Counted from the stretch's first letter, positions 11,001 to 18,876 are shown. The stretch is DNA of 64,000 bases from Streptomyces canus (GCF_030816965.1 NZ_JAUSYQ010000002.1:8856001-8920000), one strand, 5' to 3'. The notes: generated from the sequence alone by a model not told the origin. Translations and numbers: made by a program.

Positions 11001-12916
11001 GCCGTAGTGTCGAGGTCGCCTTCGATGACCTTCGCCGCGCGTGAGGACGGGGCAAGAGGTATGAGCCGTCCGCCCCCGGCGGCCACCGCATCGCGTACAA
11101 GCTGCAAGGCAGTCGTCTTACCCGCGCCGGCCGGGCCGATGCCGCCGACAACGAGCCGGTCGGAGCAAGCAAACGCCTTCGCGAGCCGACGCTGCCCGGC
11201 GTCCAGCTCATGGCCCTGGAAACTGTCGGCGACCTGCGCGAACCGGTCCCCGGCGAGCGCGGGGACCACCACGGTGCGCGCCGCGTTCAGGACCCGATCC
11301 TCAGCGGCCAAGACCTCCCGGGACGTGTACAGGACGGACTCGCGGCGCCGGTAGATGCTCGTGCCGTCGGCCCGCAGAAGAGGGGCGAAGGGCCGGTGCA
11401 GGTCGGGCGGCGTGATGCTCAGTGAACCATGCGACAGCACGCGTTCGGTGATCCGCTCGGCGAGCCCGTCGGCCGCGGTGCTGCGGCCCCGGCTGAGCCG
11501 TACGACGTGGCGTCGTGCCTCGGCCAGCACATGCCGCTCGCCCCACACGGCTCTCTCCTCGGACACCACGGCAAGGACGTCCTCAGCAGCCTGCGTCACG
11601 TCGATCTCAGCGAGACCACCGCTGCCGTCACCGGAGTGGGACGCGTGGGCCTGCGCCGTACGCAGCAGCGCATCGACCCGTTCCCGGCCGACCGCGGCGA
11701 TGGCTTGCCTGCGCCACATCGCACGCAACTGGGCCAGGGACCGCCCCTTCGTCTTGGTCGGCCTCGTCTCCAGCGTCGCCTGCTGGATGAGCGCCATCCG
11801 GGCCGCCGTTCCCGGCTCCTTGCCGTGCTCCTGGCGGTAAGCCTGTAGCAGTTCCTCCAGCCGCCGGCCGATGTCCCGCGTCCGCTTTGAATGCGGCTGC
11901 AGCACCCCGCGGTCGAAGCCCTTGATTCCCATCACCGGACGCTTGCCCGGTGTGACCTCGCGCTCCTCGGCCTCCAGCCCGAGCTGCGCGCACACCTTCT
12001 CGACCAGGAGCTGGTTGTAGTACTCGGAGGCGGCAACTGCCATCGCGTACAGCAGTTTCCCGTCGATCGACCGCCACTTGCCGTCGGCCCCGCGGACCTT
12101 GTTCGCCACAACCAGGTGGTGGTGGAGAAGGGGCTCGCCGAGCCGGTTGTCGTGGTGACGGAAGAGGGTGGCGACCAGTCCGCCCTTCACGTCCTCTTGG
12201 GCAACGCCGTTGATGCCGGTCCGGGTGGCGAGAGCGTGCTCCTCGATCCAGGCGACCGTCTCAAGGACCGCCTCCTCGTCGCACTCGATCGTGATCCGGC
12301 AGACATCTTCGTCACCGTCGCCGAACAGTCCTTTGCTGATCTCTTCCGGCCCCCGTAGGACGAGGTCGTAGGCGGCAACCGCCTGTTGCTTCGAGGCGGT
12401 GTTGGCGCTGATGTACCGGGTGAGTTCCTCGGCGTCCTTGGGCGAGCGGCCGAAGCCCGCCCGGAAGGCGATGGCGCCGGCCTTGGCCCGCAACTGCCTG
12501 CGCTCGTCGGCGGTGGCCTCCCGTCCCTGGCGGCTTTCGAAGGCCTCGATCTCATCTTGGATCTTCGCCGCGAGCGGGCCGGCGTTCTGGTCGTACCGGT
12601 AGTAGCGACGCCCCAGCCGGGCTCGGCGAGTGGCCTCAGCGGGCGAGAGGCCCTCGTCCACAGCTGCCTTGATGATCTCGTCCGCGTTCGGGTGCAGCCC
12701 CTCGCCGTACAAGGCCTCCATTTGCCGCTCGGTCACCGTCCCGGACACGCCCAGTTCAGCGATTCCACCGCCTACCCACACGCCCGGTGGATTTCCTTCT
12801 GCCGTGTAGTAATCGCCCAGGTCGCGGTCTGCGGAACGGCGCACATCTCCGGTGACGGTCTCGCTCGTGTAATAGCGATAGCCATCCCCAGCTGAGAGTT
12901 TGTGGATGGTCATCAT
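8087..12916 (-). CDS. MobF-family conjugative relaxase-helicase (TraA/TrwC-like)
   Basis: A 1609-residue bifunctional transfer initiator: a relaxase that would nick oriT and carry the strand covalently on tyrosine, fused to a superfamily 1 helicase. The TrwC relaxase domain spans about 1-320, with N-terminal tyrosines (YRYY, residues 13-16) and the metal-binding HHH triad at about 265-267 (LLHHHLVV). Walker A (GPAGAGKTT) lies near residue 595 and Walker B (VIVVDEAGMAG) near 695, followed by RecD-like helicase motifs. The C-terminal 500 residues are charged and helical. The start is the first of two ATGs, with AAGG about ten bases upstream. The oriT-like inverted repeats lie directly upstream. 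No TraB or type IV secretion genes occur in the window, so mobilisation needs partners elsewhere. Confidence 0.9.
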   Translation of the reverse strand: MMTIHKLSAGDGYRYYTSETVTGDVRRSADRDLGDYYTAEGNPPGVWVGGGIAELGVSGTVTERQMEALYGEGLHPNADEIIKAAVDEGLSPAEATRRARLGRRYYRYDQNAGPLAAKIQDEIEAFESRQGREATADERRQLRAKAGAIAFRAGFGRSPKDAEELTRYISANTASKQQAVAAYDLVLRGPEEISKGLFGDGDEDVCRITIECDEEAVLETVAWIEEHALATRTGINGVAQEDVKGGLVATLFRHHDNRLGEPLLHHHLVVANKVRGADGKWRSIDGKLLYAMAVAASEYYNQLLVEKVCAQLGLEAEEREVTPGKRPVMGIKGFDRGVLQPHSKRTRDIGRRLEELLQAYRQEHGKEPGTAARMALIQQATLETRPTKTKGRSLAQLRAMWRRQAIAAVGRERVDALLRTAQAHASHSGDGSGGLAEIDVTQAAEDVLAVVSEERAVWGERHVLAEARRHVVRLSRGRSTAADGLAERITERVLSHGSLSITPPDLHRPFAPLLRADGTSIYRRRESVLYTSREVLAAEDRVLNAARTVVVPALAGDRFAQVADSFQGHELDAGQRRLAKAFACSDRLVVGGIGPAGAGKTTALQLVRDAVAAGGGRLIPLAPSSRAAKVIEGDLDTTAYTLHGWLAQRERLTEGSIVHRVLRRRRGKRKKASAEEYALRPGDVIVVDEAGMAGSKNLARVVAEAEFAGALVRLIGDPAQLGSVESGGLLRQLARDVGVVELEELHRFQTEGEGEATLVLRDGDPADAWSWYLEQGRVVGGSREEMLNAVFAAWQRDIEAGVNALMMADDGEMVRELNLRAQAFQLASGRLDLSWTARLRDELQAAVGDVIVTRKNQRKLSLLGGRDFVKNGDQWLIERIDRRGNVRVRHTGHGGRIVLSSGYLRRHAELGYAYTTHRAQGITVDAAHGVITARTSREAAYVEATRGRQSNHVYVVTDETQSMRDVLDSVAHSSQASISAHEMIEVEQERAYSIGQLVAEYTDVYARATSQRLQNLIRRVLGPEAEMFIAADAWDVAERSLRAAEAEGWDLGRLIRIAFDERDFADAEDAAAVLAWRIDYRIEEGRKAAESAARREAEPGSSRPLKTLSREQLQRLLELAELHRRTALEELLRADAAVDSQPRPVVVDGLPHPAWPDRAHGHLTRAQLAAAIAHVRARIRRAEHEGDHAAERAAAAEHALLRHEQRLRRKMPVRERMREDWQREPGRGGSHTATQPVEVTRAERIVNLHRQDAARERLRRAQLIAAKIRAEQRLRDELPDGPAPVPDNNGHLPDWIAPSAAVRDMDTPEGWRQHLVERRFVLSERLQQMGLSLVESPPSWARVLGPVPAAGTELREQWLRTAAVAEVWRIRHALADDVPGIGEQPADPRDAHAWSIFQQRIAEVGRRARASAAARHRPDEPSGGMRIAARTAENFQYRLLDAHMTEPEDREAVSAAAAAFAELALRRALEGQEPVEEWVEQIPAPDSEDSTQQEQWQQLVAALAAYRMLNQIDSGEPLGETPDEAEERELWAELHEAMTLFQRARIQQRLEEVRAHRDAERARRGLTPVAPGVPSDDAVRRRRADTAQDEQNHHRRRGPNSGPRRGPGM

Positions 12917-12960
12917 GCACTCAGATTACCTTGTGTCATTGTGAATGCAAGAGCTTTGAC

Positions 12961-13049
12961 CGCGAAGAAGGGGGGTGCAGGGATGGGGAGTTGGCGAGCG
13001 AGGAACGAGTCGAGCCAACTCACCGACCTGCACCTTCCTTCTTCGCGGA
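12961..13049. repeat. Long imperfect inverted repeat, part of putative oriT
   Basis: The segment 12961-12982 (CCGCGAAGAAGG followed by GGTGCAG) is matched in inverse by 13029-13049 (CTGCACC followed by CCTTCTTCGCGG). A short palindrome CTTCGCGG-A-CCGCGAAG at 13041-13057 is nested at the right arm. It lies between the relaxase and a divergent gene, the usual position of oriT for MobF relaxases. The nick site itself is not identified. Confidence 0.6.
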
Positions 13050-13065
13050 CCGCGAAGCGCCCACG

Positions 13066-13107
13066 GTTTTCCGCAGGTCCGCTCTCCTGAGCGGACCTGC
13101 GGAAAAC
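13066..13107. repeat. Perfect 18-bp hairpin, putative oriT core or nic hairpin
   Basis: Bases 13066-13083 (GTTTTCCGCAGGTCCGCT) are perfectly repeated in inverse at 13090-13107 around the 6-base loop CTCCTG. MobF relaxases recognise an inverted repeat next to the nick, and this is the best candidate in the window. It sits about 150 bases upstream of the relaxase start. Confidence 0.6.
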
Positions 13108-13120
13108 CGCGCAGTTAGCG

Positions 13121-13170
13121 TTATCCACAAGCAAGATCAACTCATTCTGAATGCCTCTGAATGCCTCTGG
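13121..13170. other. DnaA-box-like site and 10-bp iterons beside oriT
   Basis: TTATCCACA at 13121-13129 is a perfect match to the classical DnaA box. It is followed by iterons: TGCCTCTGA (13152-13160) and TGCCTCTGG (13162-13170) in 10-bp phase, with a half copy ATTCTGA just before. The same word in the same phase occurs upstream of the putative rep gene near 62.85 kb. This suggests a secondary origin or a binding site for a replication or transfer regulator. Confidence 0.5.
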
Positions 13171-13268
13171 GTGTGTCATTCGAAAATGGCCATCAATTTC
13201 CCCCTGGGTGAGGGTCGATTCATCGGCCACAATGACCCGGAACCCATCGCTGAGGGGAGGCGAGTTCG

Positions 13269-13793
13269 ATGGCACAACGGAGGCAGCGGAAATCGGCGCG
13301 CGAGGTCGAGGCCCGCGAGCGAGTACGCGCGCGCCGGGCCGCGCACTGGGAGCGCGAACGGAGGCTGGAGGACCTGGCCACCGACTACGAAGTGGCGGCG
13401 CAGGAGATCGAGGACGTCACCACAACGACTGAGGAGAAGATCGCCGCGTACGCTGCCCGGCTTCGTGGCGCGGCCGAGGTCACGAAGCGGGACCTACAGG
13501 GTCAGCAAGCCGAGAGCGTCGGCCAGATGCTCGAACTCGACGGCGTTCGTTCGGTCGCCGATCGGCTCGGAGAGCCCGTGGAGACCGTCCGCAAGGTCGC
13601 CGCCGCCAGGTCCGGCAAGACAGAGGAAGCCGGGAAGCCGGACCATGGCGCCGCAACGGCGAAGACGACCGCACAAGGGACGGCAGCGGGCCAGCCTGTT
13701 ACCGATCCGATCACGCCCAAGAACGAGGCGGTCGCGTCCTCTCCTGACCCGGTGCTGTCTGAGCCGGCTGAGCAGAGCGCGGCATCGGTATGA
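13269..13793 (+). CDS. Charged coiled-coil protein divergent from relaxase
   Basis: A 174-residue protein with an Arg/Glu-rich N-terminal helical region (AREVEARERVRARRAAHWER), a middle helix-rich segment (VRSVADRLGEPVETVRKVAAA, HTH-like in spacing) and a disordered Thr/Ala/Pro-rich tail. No family is recognised. ATG 13269 follows GGGGAGG. It reads away from the relaxase across the oriT-like region, the typical place of a relaxosome accessory protein, but that role is inferred from position only. The next gene overlaps its stop by four bases. Confidence 0.65.
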   Translation: MAQRRQRKSAREVEARERVRARRAAHWERERRLEDLATDYEVAAQEIEDVTTTTEEKIAAYAARLRGAAEVTKRDLQGQQAESVGQMLELDGVRSVADRLGEPVETVRKVAAARSGKTEEAGKPDHGAATAKTTAQGTAAGQPVTDPITPKNEAVASSPDPVLSEPAEQSAASV

Positions 13794-14185
13794 GAGGGGA
13801 AGGGATGACACCCAACGGGATGACCGAACGGCCGATCGAAGACCTCGACCCCGAGTGGATCGGCCTCAGGATGGAGGTGGAGGACGAAGGGGGGACGACG
13901 ATCGGTTTCCGGCTTGGCCGTTACGAGAAGACAACGGTCGACGGCAAGCCCATGTGGCGCCTCTTCAGCGACCAACCCTCCTGGAGCGTCACGGTGTACG
14001 GGGGGACCAAGCTCCGCTGGGTACCCCAGCCACCCACTCCTGGGAGCCAGACCGGTCACTACCCACAGCAGCCGGTACCGGCCGCCCACCCCGCGCCGCA
14101 GGTGCCCCAGTACCCTGTCGCAGCGCCCCCCGGGCCGACTGCTCGAAACCCGCAGTCCTGGGTGACGCAGCCGCCACACCAATAG
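13790..14185 (+). CDS. Unrecognised small protein with Pro/Gln-rich tail
   Basis: A 131-residue protein: a compact N-terminal part of about 80 residues (WIGLRMEVEDEGGTTIGFRL, then WSVTVYGGTKLRWVP) that looks like a small beta-rich domain, and a tail rich in Pro, Gln and Ala. I take the ATG overlapping the previous stop (ATGA). ATGs at 13805 and 13820 are alternatives, and AGGGGAAGGG just before 13805 is too close to be decisive. It is the last gene of the two-gene divergent operon, followed by a strong hairpin. Function unknown. Confidence 0.6.
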   Translation: MRGEGMTPNGMTERPIEDLDPEWIGLRMEVEDEGGTTIGFRLGRYEKTTVDGKPMWRLFSDQPSWSVTVYGGTKLRWVPQPPTPGSQTGHYPQQPVPAAHPAPQVPQYPVAAPPGPTARNPQSWVTQPPHQ

Positions 14186-14213
14186 GGACGACAGAACAAG
14201 CAGCGAACGCACA

Positions 14214-14266
14214 AAGCCGCGGCCCCTGTACCGACGAAGAGGATGTCGGTACAGGGGCCGTGGCTT
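14214..14266. terminator. Bidirectional terminator between convergent operons
   Basis: A stem of about 20 bp (14216-14235 with 14245-14264, one mismatch) around a 9-base loop, flanked by AA and TT. It lies between the convergent gene ends at 14185 and 14302. Confidence 0.8.
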
Positions 14267-14301
14267 GGTGTGCCCCGGGCCGGCTGTCTGCTCTGCGACG
14301 C

Positions 14302-15114
14302 TCAGACCTCGAACGGGAACACGTAGGTGAAGAAGTCGGTCCCGTCCTTGTCGTGCAGGAACGTGATGCGGTTCCCTTCGATGCGGCACAGGCGCGCCTT
14401 CGGCCATGCCGTGTGGGTCTCCTGACGGTCCACTCCGGGCCGTGTGGCGCGGATGCGCGACATGCTGATGCTGTCCAGCTCACGGGGTCCGCTCCGCTCG
14501 GGGAAGCGGTGGTGTTCGACCGTGAATGTCTTGCAGTGCATGGCGCGGCGCTTGAACTCGGCGAGACTGATGGGGGGCGCGGTCGCGGGCTCGTCACGGT
14601 GCAGGGAGACGCGGTGCGCTTCCTCGCGACTCATGGCGTACAGGTGGTCAAGCCCCTCGGGCTGCGCCGTGCACTTGTCGGCCGTCCACTTGTACTCGGC
14701 GGCGCCCCGGGCAAGCGCGGCCTGCCATGCGGTGTGCTCTACGTGGTCGCCCCACTCATCCCAGGACCACAGTCCGCCGATCTCGTACCGGCCGTGCTCG
14801 TCCGGCCGGACCGTGACGGTGCTGCCCGGCTCGATGTCGTCGGCGTCCACCGTGAACGTCAGCGTGCCGTCGTCGGCGAACTGGGCGGTGATGCCGCACT
14901 CGTCGCGGTGCATGTCTGACACGATCAGTTCGGCTGTCTCACGGGTGAACAGGTGGGCGGAGTACGGCGTCCAGTGGTCGCGCAGCGGAAGACCGACGTA
15001 CGGGCCGTAGCTGGTTCCCTCCACGGTGAAGAGCTGGATGCTCAAGGGCGTGCCGTCGGCGCGGCAGGTCGGGCGCGGTTCGGCGGTCGTTTCATCGGGG
15101 GGCGTGGCGGTCAC
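14302..15114 (-). CDS. Hypothetical protein of the accessory block
   Basis: A 270-residue protein starting at GTG 15114 (VTATPPDETT) with GGAAGG upstream. It has acidic, beta-rich stretches (VDADDIEPGSTVTVRPDEHG) and an aromatic C-terminus (DGTDFFTYVFPFEV). No family is recognised. Its start lies inside the 3' end of the upstream HTH gene, so the two are probably coupled. It is the last gene of the long leftward block and is followed by a bidirectional terminator. A longer frame from 15294 has out-of-frame composition and is not used. Confidence 0.6.
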   Translation of the reverse strand: MTATPPDETTAEPRPTCRADGTPLSIQLFTVEGTSYGPYVGLPLRDHWTPYSAHLFTRETAELIVSDMHRDECGITAQFADDGTLTFTVDADDIEPGSTVTVRPDEHGRYEIGGLWSWDEWGDHVEHTAWQAALARGAAEYKWTADKCTAQPEGLDHLYAMSREEAHRVSLHRDEPATAPPISLAEFKRRAMHCKTFTVEHHRFPERSGPRELDSISMSRIRATRPGVDRQETHTAWPKARLCRIEGNRITFLHDKDGTDFFTYVFPFEV

Positions 15115-15499
15115 GATGCTGGGTTCCTTCCTTGTGAATCGTGGGTGCGTCAGGGGGAGGGAGTTGGCGGTCCGGGACACGTGGCACGGGCTGGCTCTTC
15201 GGCTGGTGCGCGATGATGTGGTGCCGGGAGAGAACGTCACGCAACTGGTCGAGGGGCACTGAGAGTTCGTTGGCCGCAGGCTCCAACTCGGCATCTGTGA
15301 AACGGGGCCGCCGTGCGGCGTTCGCCTCGCGGTCGTTGCGCATGCGCACCTTGCCCTGTCCGGCCAGCACGAGCAGGCGCCGGTGCACGCTGGCGTGGTG
15401 CACGCCGTACTTACGCCCGAGGGCGGGCGTGGACATGCGCAGCACCGTGTAGTCGTAGATCAGCGCGTCGTCGTCCCACTCGATTGGTGCGCGGCTCAT
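15092..15499 (-). CDS. Small HTH DNA-binding protein
   Basis: A 135-residue protein with an N-terminal helix-turn-helix: DYTVLRMSTPALGRKYGVHH then ASVHRRLLVLAGQGKVRMRN, followed by a possible second weaker helical unit (ELEPAANELSVPLDQLRDVL). The phrase after the recognition helix resembles the repeat units of the triple-HTH protein at 60491-61063. ATG 15499 has AGGAG at good spacing. It is probably a local regulator of the accessory block; its target is unknown. Its 3' end overlaps the next gene by 23 bases. Confidence 0.65.
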   Translation of the reverse strand: MSRAPIEWDDDALIYDYTVLRMSTPALGRKYGVHHASVHRRLLVLAGQGKVRMRNDREANAARRPRFTDAELEPAANELSVPLDQLRDVLSRHHIIAHQPKSQPVPRVPDRQLPPPDAPTIHKEGTQHRDRHAPR

Positions 15500-15525
15500 G
15501 CTCTGCTCCTAGGGAGAGTGGCGGT

Positions 15526-15551
15526 GGCCCGGAGCGGTGGTGTCCCGGGCC
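15526..15551 (-). repeat. Intergenic hairpin, second family (copy 1)
   Basis: The stem GGCCCGG/CCGGGCC encloses a 12-base loop. Similar hairpins with GGGGCAC-type loops on the minus strand lie at 16573-16598, 17234-17262 and 18877-18901, each between leftward genes. Confidence 0.5.
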
Positions 15552-15557
15552 GGATGA

Positions 15558-15962
15558 TCAGGAGCGGCGCGAAGCCATGCACGGGCACTCGGTGAGGCGG
15601 TCCCAGGGGAGACGCGCGTGCCAAGCGACCGAAGCCCCTTCCGCCAGGGCGTGAAGGTCTCTGGGGGCGATCCACGGGAGGTCTTGGAACGCCAGGAGCG
15701 CGACGTCCAGCCCACCAATCACGTCGTAGCCGAAGGGCAGGGCACGGCGCTCAAGCGAGAGCCGGTTTTCCTGGGTGTTCGGCATGAAGGTGGAGGACGT
15801 GAAGGTTCCCCGAACTTCGAGGAACTCGCGGTCGGTGAAGTCGTCCAGGCCCACGTGTTCGCTGAGTCTCGGCTGGATCAGGTCACGAGCGCGCTCGATG
15901 TCGGCGTTGACCTCCTGTAGGAGGATGGCGAACTCATCGGCCGACATGATCCGGTCTGACAT
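15558..15962 (-). CDS. Hypothetical protein of the accessory block
   Basis: A 134-residue acidic protein beginning MSDRIMSADEFAILLQEVN, mainly helical in its first half (NADIERARDLIQPRLSEHVG) and ending in Cys/Arg residues. ATG 15962 follows AAAGG; the longer upstream frame has shadow composition. No family is recognised. It lies in a run of single leftward genes separated by 50-110-base spacers that carry hairpins. Function unknown. Confidence 0.55.
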   Translation of the reverse strand: MSDRIMSADEFAILLQEVNADIERARDLIQPRLSEHVGLDDFTDREFLEVRGTFTSSTFMPNTQENRLSLERRALPFGYDVIGGLDVALLAFQDLPWIAPRDLHALAEGASVAWHARLPWDRLTECPCMASRRS

Positions 15963-16015
15963 TTGGGTGCCTTTCTCGGCGTAAGGGGAGGGCGTCAAAG
16001 GGTCGACGGTCTGTT

Positions 16016-16546
16016 TCAGCGGCGGCTCATCACGCCCCGGGACGTGCGGGGCACGCGGGCAACGGGCGCGGCGGCCGGGGGCGTTGCCGGTTCCGCCGGG
16101 GCGGCGGGCGCGCGCTCGGGCTCTTCCTGCGCGTCGCGCCGTACCGGCGGGTCGTAGCGCTGGAGGATGCGGGCGACAGCGGCGGCGGCGTTCGCATCGT
16201 CGGAGAACAGGTCGCGCTCCCAGAACTCCCATGGCCTGCCGCGCCGTCGTTCGAACTCGCCCAGGTACCCGAGGTCTCCCCACTCGGCGCCGTCCGGGTA
16301 GCTCGACCGGCACGTCCAGCCATAGCCGTTCAGGTTCTCGGGGTTGATCTCGGTGACGACCAGGTGGCCCCACGGGGAGTGGTAGACGATGTACGGCGAT
16401 GCTTCCGGCTTGCGGCGCGGGTCACGGGGTGCGAGGGAGCGCAGCACGCGCGCGCCGGGGTAGAAGTTGTGGCCGCGCAGCGCGCGCTGTGTCTCGAACA
16501 GCGGCAGGTCGGAGAGCGGATGGAAGCGGGGGATGCGCAGTCCCAC
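16016..16546 (-). CDS. Hypothetical protein of the accessory block
   Basis: A 176-residue protein starting at GTG 16546 behind GGAG. The first 120 residues look like a folded domain rich in Tyr, Trp and Gly (SPYIVYHSPWGHLVVTEINP, then GYGWTCRSSYPDGAEWGDLG). The last 50 are Ala/Pro/Glu/Arg-rich and probably disordered. No known family is recognised. Its leader carries the second-family hairpin at 16573-16598. Function unknown. Confidence 0.55.
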   Translation of the reverse strand: MGLRIPRFHPLSDLPLFETQRALRGHNFYPGARVLRSLAPRDPRRKPEASPYIVYHSPWGHLVVTEINPENLNGYGWTCRSSYPDGAEWGDLGYLGEFERRRGRPWEFWERDLFSDDANAAAAVARILQRYDPPVRRDAQEEPERAPAAPAEPATPPAAAPVARVPRTSRGVMSRR

Positions 16547-16572
16547 GGGGGTTGCTCCGTTCGGTGGCGGGC

Positions 16573-16598
16573 GGCCCGGGGCGGTCGTGCCCCGGGCC
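16573..16598 (-). repeat. Intergenic hairpin, second family (copy 2)
   Basis: A perfect 10-bp stem GGCCCGGGGC/GCCCCGGGCC around a 6-base loop (ACGACC on the minus strand). The flank on the plus strand, GTGCCCCGGGCCGGCTG then CTGCTCTG, is nearly repeated at 14266-14290. Confidence 0.55.
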
Positions 16599-16614
16599 GG
16601 CTGACTGCTCTGGG

Positions 16615-17205
16615 TCAGGCGTCGGCGGCGGCCTTGTCGTCCGGGAGCGGGTATTCCGAGGCCGGGTTGATCAGCAGCGCCTTGAGGGCCCCCCGGAAGA
16701 TGTCCAGGGCGGCGGTGTCGTCGGTGTGTCCGTGCGCCCGGTCGTGCGCCGTGTTCAGGGCCTTCTCGATCTCGGCCATGGTGAACAGGGTCGGGCGCGG
16801 TGCTCCGTCCGTACGGCCGGACGTATATGCGGGCAGCAGCGTGTAGTGGTCGACGCGCGCCAGATCGGCGGCGGGACCCTCCGCGTGCCGGTCGCCGGTC
16901 GAGATCCGCCGGGCGTGGGTGTCGGTGGCGCGGTACCACTCGATGCCCCAAGGCCGGTCGAGAGCGACGATCAGGGCGCCGTCGTCGTCCCGGGCGAATG
17001 CGGGCTCAGCGGCGATCGTCTCGGCCATCAACGCGATCTGCTCGGCCAGGTGCCTCTTCGCGGCGGCCTGGGTGGAACCGCGTCCGACGAGCGCGGCCAG
17101 CCTCAGGCGCCATCCGTCACCGCGCCGGGCGGGGCGTTGCGTTGCGATGCCGGTCAGTGGGACGGCAACCGTCTTGGCGTCGGTGGCGGAAGCATCAGCG
17201 GGCAT
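16615..17205 (-). CDS. Hypothetical protein of the accessory block
   Basis: A 196-residue protein from ATG 17205 (MPADASATDAKTVAVPLTG) behind AGAGG. It has a helical middle (AAKRHLAEQIALMAETIAAE), an aromatic segment (WGIEWYRATDTHARRIS) and a helical C-terminus (MAEIEKALNTAHDRAHGHTD). No family is recognised. Composition and codon use match the neighbouring plasmid genes. Function unknown; it may share transcripts with its neighbours. Confidence 0.55.
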   Translation of the reverse strand: MPADASATDAKTVAVPLTGIATQRPARRGDGWRLRLAALVGRGSTQAAAKRHLAEQIALMAETIAAEPAFARDDDGALIVALDRPWGIEWYRATDTHARRISTGDRHAEGPAADLARVDHYTLLPAYTSGRTDGAPRPTLFTMAEIEKALNTAHDRAHGHTDDTAALDIFRGALKALLINPASEYPLPDDKAAADA

Positions 17206-17233
17206 GAGGAATCCTCTCGGTTCTCGGGAGTTG

Positions 17234-17262
17234 GGGCCGGTCCGTGAGCTGGACACCGGCCC
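17234..17262 (-). repeat. Intergenic hairpin, second family (copy 3)
   Basis: The stem GGGCCGGT/ACCGGCCC with an inner CC/GG extension lies between two leftward genes. It is less perfect than the other copies. Confidence 0.45.
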
Positions 17263-17303
17263 ATACGCGGCCCCGGGGACTGCACCACCCCGGGGCCACC
17301 GCG

Positions 17304-17954
17304 TCACACGCGAGCGTGGCTCGGGTGGCGGAGCACGAACAGCGCCTTCGCCTGGTCGGTGGTGGAGCGAACGAGCCGGGTGAAGTTCTCCCCGCCCCAC
17401 ACCGTCCACCGGTCGCCGCCGATCTGCGGCGACCACGTGAGCGCGTACCGTTCACCGTCGGACGTGGTGACGTCCCACCATCCGCGCTGCGTGCGCGCCG
17501 TGACGGTGGCGCCGTCGATAGCCGGAATCTCCGGACGCGGACCGTAGCGGCGCTCTACGTACGACAGGTAGTCGGCCGTCGGCTCGATCGCGATACGCCA
17601 CCGGCGCCGGGAGGCGTCCGCCCCTACCTCCGTCCACGTCCAGCCGAGCACGGGACGGAACCCTGCCTTCACCAGCGCACGGGCTGCCGCTGCCTCCGCG
17701 TCGTCCTGGGGGACGTCGTGGCGGATGTCCAGCCGGATTACGTGCGCCGTGGTGCGCAAAGTGCCGGACTCGTCGAGCAGCCACACCACCGTTTCCCGGG
17801 TGCCCCGGTTCCGTACCAGCTCCGCTGTCACCGGCCGCGTGCGCTCCTCGGCCCGCCGGTCGCGCTCCAGCGCCTCAGCCTCCGTCCACTCCCGCCGGTC
17901 GGTGCCGTCCGTGGCGAGTCGGTGAGCCGCGGGGTGTTCGTCCTGCGTGGTCAT
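17304..17954 (-). CDS. Hypothetical protein of the accessory block
   Basis: A 216-residue protein from ATG 17954 (MTTQDEHPAAHRLATDG) with GAGG upstream. After a charged helical N-terminus it becomes beta-rich with many Trp residues (FRPVLGWTWTEVGADASRRR, RGWWDVTTSDGERYALTWSP, DRWTVWGGENFTRLVR). No family is recognised. Longer frames upstream are compositional shadows. Function unknown. Confidence 0.55.
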   Translation of the reverse strand: MTTQDEHPAAHRLATDGTDRREWTEAEALERDRRAEERTRPVTAELVRNRGTRETVVWLLDESGTLRTTAHVIRLDIRHDVPQDDAEAAAARALVKAGFRPVLGWTWTEVGADASRRRWRIAIEPTADYLSYVERRYGPRPEIPAIDGATVTARTQRGWWDVTTSDGERYALTWSPQIGGDRWTVWGGENFTRLVRSTTDQAKALFVLRHPSHARV

Positions 17955-18067
17955 GTCGTGGTGTTCCTCTCTGTGGGGTTGGGGCCGTGCCCCGGATGGG
18001 GTGGCCCGGTGCTCCCCGGCCCGACTCGATCGGGCCGCACACCGTCTGTGGCGGGGGGCTGCGGTGC

Positions 18068-18817
18068 CTAGAAGGGGGGTTCGTCGTGGCGGCGGGCACG
18101 GGCGGTGTGAAGCCGGTTGTTCGCCTCGGCCAACCTCTCGCCGTCCGCGACCTCGAACGCGCTCCGGTCGACCGTGTGACCGCACTCCCACGCCGTGCAC
18201 ACGTAGACCGGGCCTGTGCTCGCGTACAGGCCGGGCACGGGCGTGTAACCGCCGTAGTGGCACTCGGAGCAGATGTGCGGCGTGAACACCTCATGCCCGA
18301 TGAACAGCTCTCCCGTGTGGCGCTGTTCAGCGATCCGGGCCCGCGCCCGGCCGCGCTGGATGCATGCCTTGTCCTCACACGCCCGGCTGCCGATGACCCC
18401 GTCGGTGGAACCGTCGTACAGGGTCACGGTGCCGGTGTCCTCGCACGAGCCGCAGAACGGGGTGCCCTCGGTGGCGTGTTCGAGCATCGTGAGCGCCACC
18501 CGCTCAGCCGGTGAGAATTCGAGGTAGCGCACCAGGGCGCCCAGGGTGCCCGGCTCGACACCTTCGGGCCGTCCGTGGCAGGTGTGGCGGCCGGTCTTGT
18601 GATCGGTGACGACGTACCAGCGGGTCCGGTCGCGCACCGGAAGGCCGTTGCCCTCCAGCCGGTGACCGGTCTCGATGAACAGGGACTGTCCGGCGGTCTG
18701 GCCGTCTACGCCCTCACGCGGCTTTCCGGCCGACTGGGGGCCGTCGAGTCCGAGGACGTCACCGGCCGCGTTGAATGCGTGCACCGTGTAGCCGTTGGGC
18801 TCGGTCTTGCTGGTCAT
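18068..18817 (-). CDS. Hypothetical protein with paired cysteines (zinc-ribbon-like)
   Basis: A 249-residue protein from ATG 18817 (MTSKTEPNGYTVHAFNAAG) behind GAGGAA. The N-terminal part is beta-rich (RTRWYVVTDHKTGRHTCHG). The C-terminal half has cysteine pairs typical of zinc ribbons: CGSCED, CEDKAC, HICSECHYGGY and VCTAWECGH. Two zinc sites are therefore likely, suggesting nucleic-acid or protein binding. It has the features of a plasmid- or phage-borne small protein, but no named family is recognised. Confidence 0.55.
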   Translation of the reverse strand: MTSKTEPNGYTVHAFNAAGDVLGLDGPQSAGKPREGVDGQTAGQSLFIETGHRLEGNGLPVRDRTRWYVVTDHKTGRHTCHGRPEGVEPGTLGALVRYLEFSPAERVALTMLEHATEGTPFCGSCEDTGTVTLYDGSTDGVIGSRACEDKACIQRGRARARIAEQRHTGELFIGHEVFTPHICSECHYGGYTPVPGLYASTGPVYVCTAWECGHTVDRSAFEVADGERLAEANNRLHTARARRHDEPPF

Positions 18818-18876
18818 CGTGCGGGTTCCTCTCACTCGGGGGGACTGCCCGGTCGGTCTCCGGGCGGGTGGTGGAG

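Noticed and set aside
12931..14919. 662-residue rightward frame
   Set aside because: Runs through the oriT repeats, terminator and opposite gene; Arg-rich shadow sequence.
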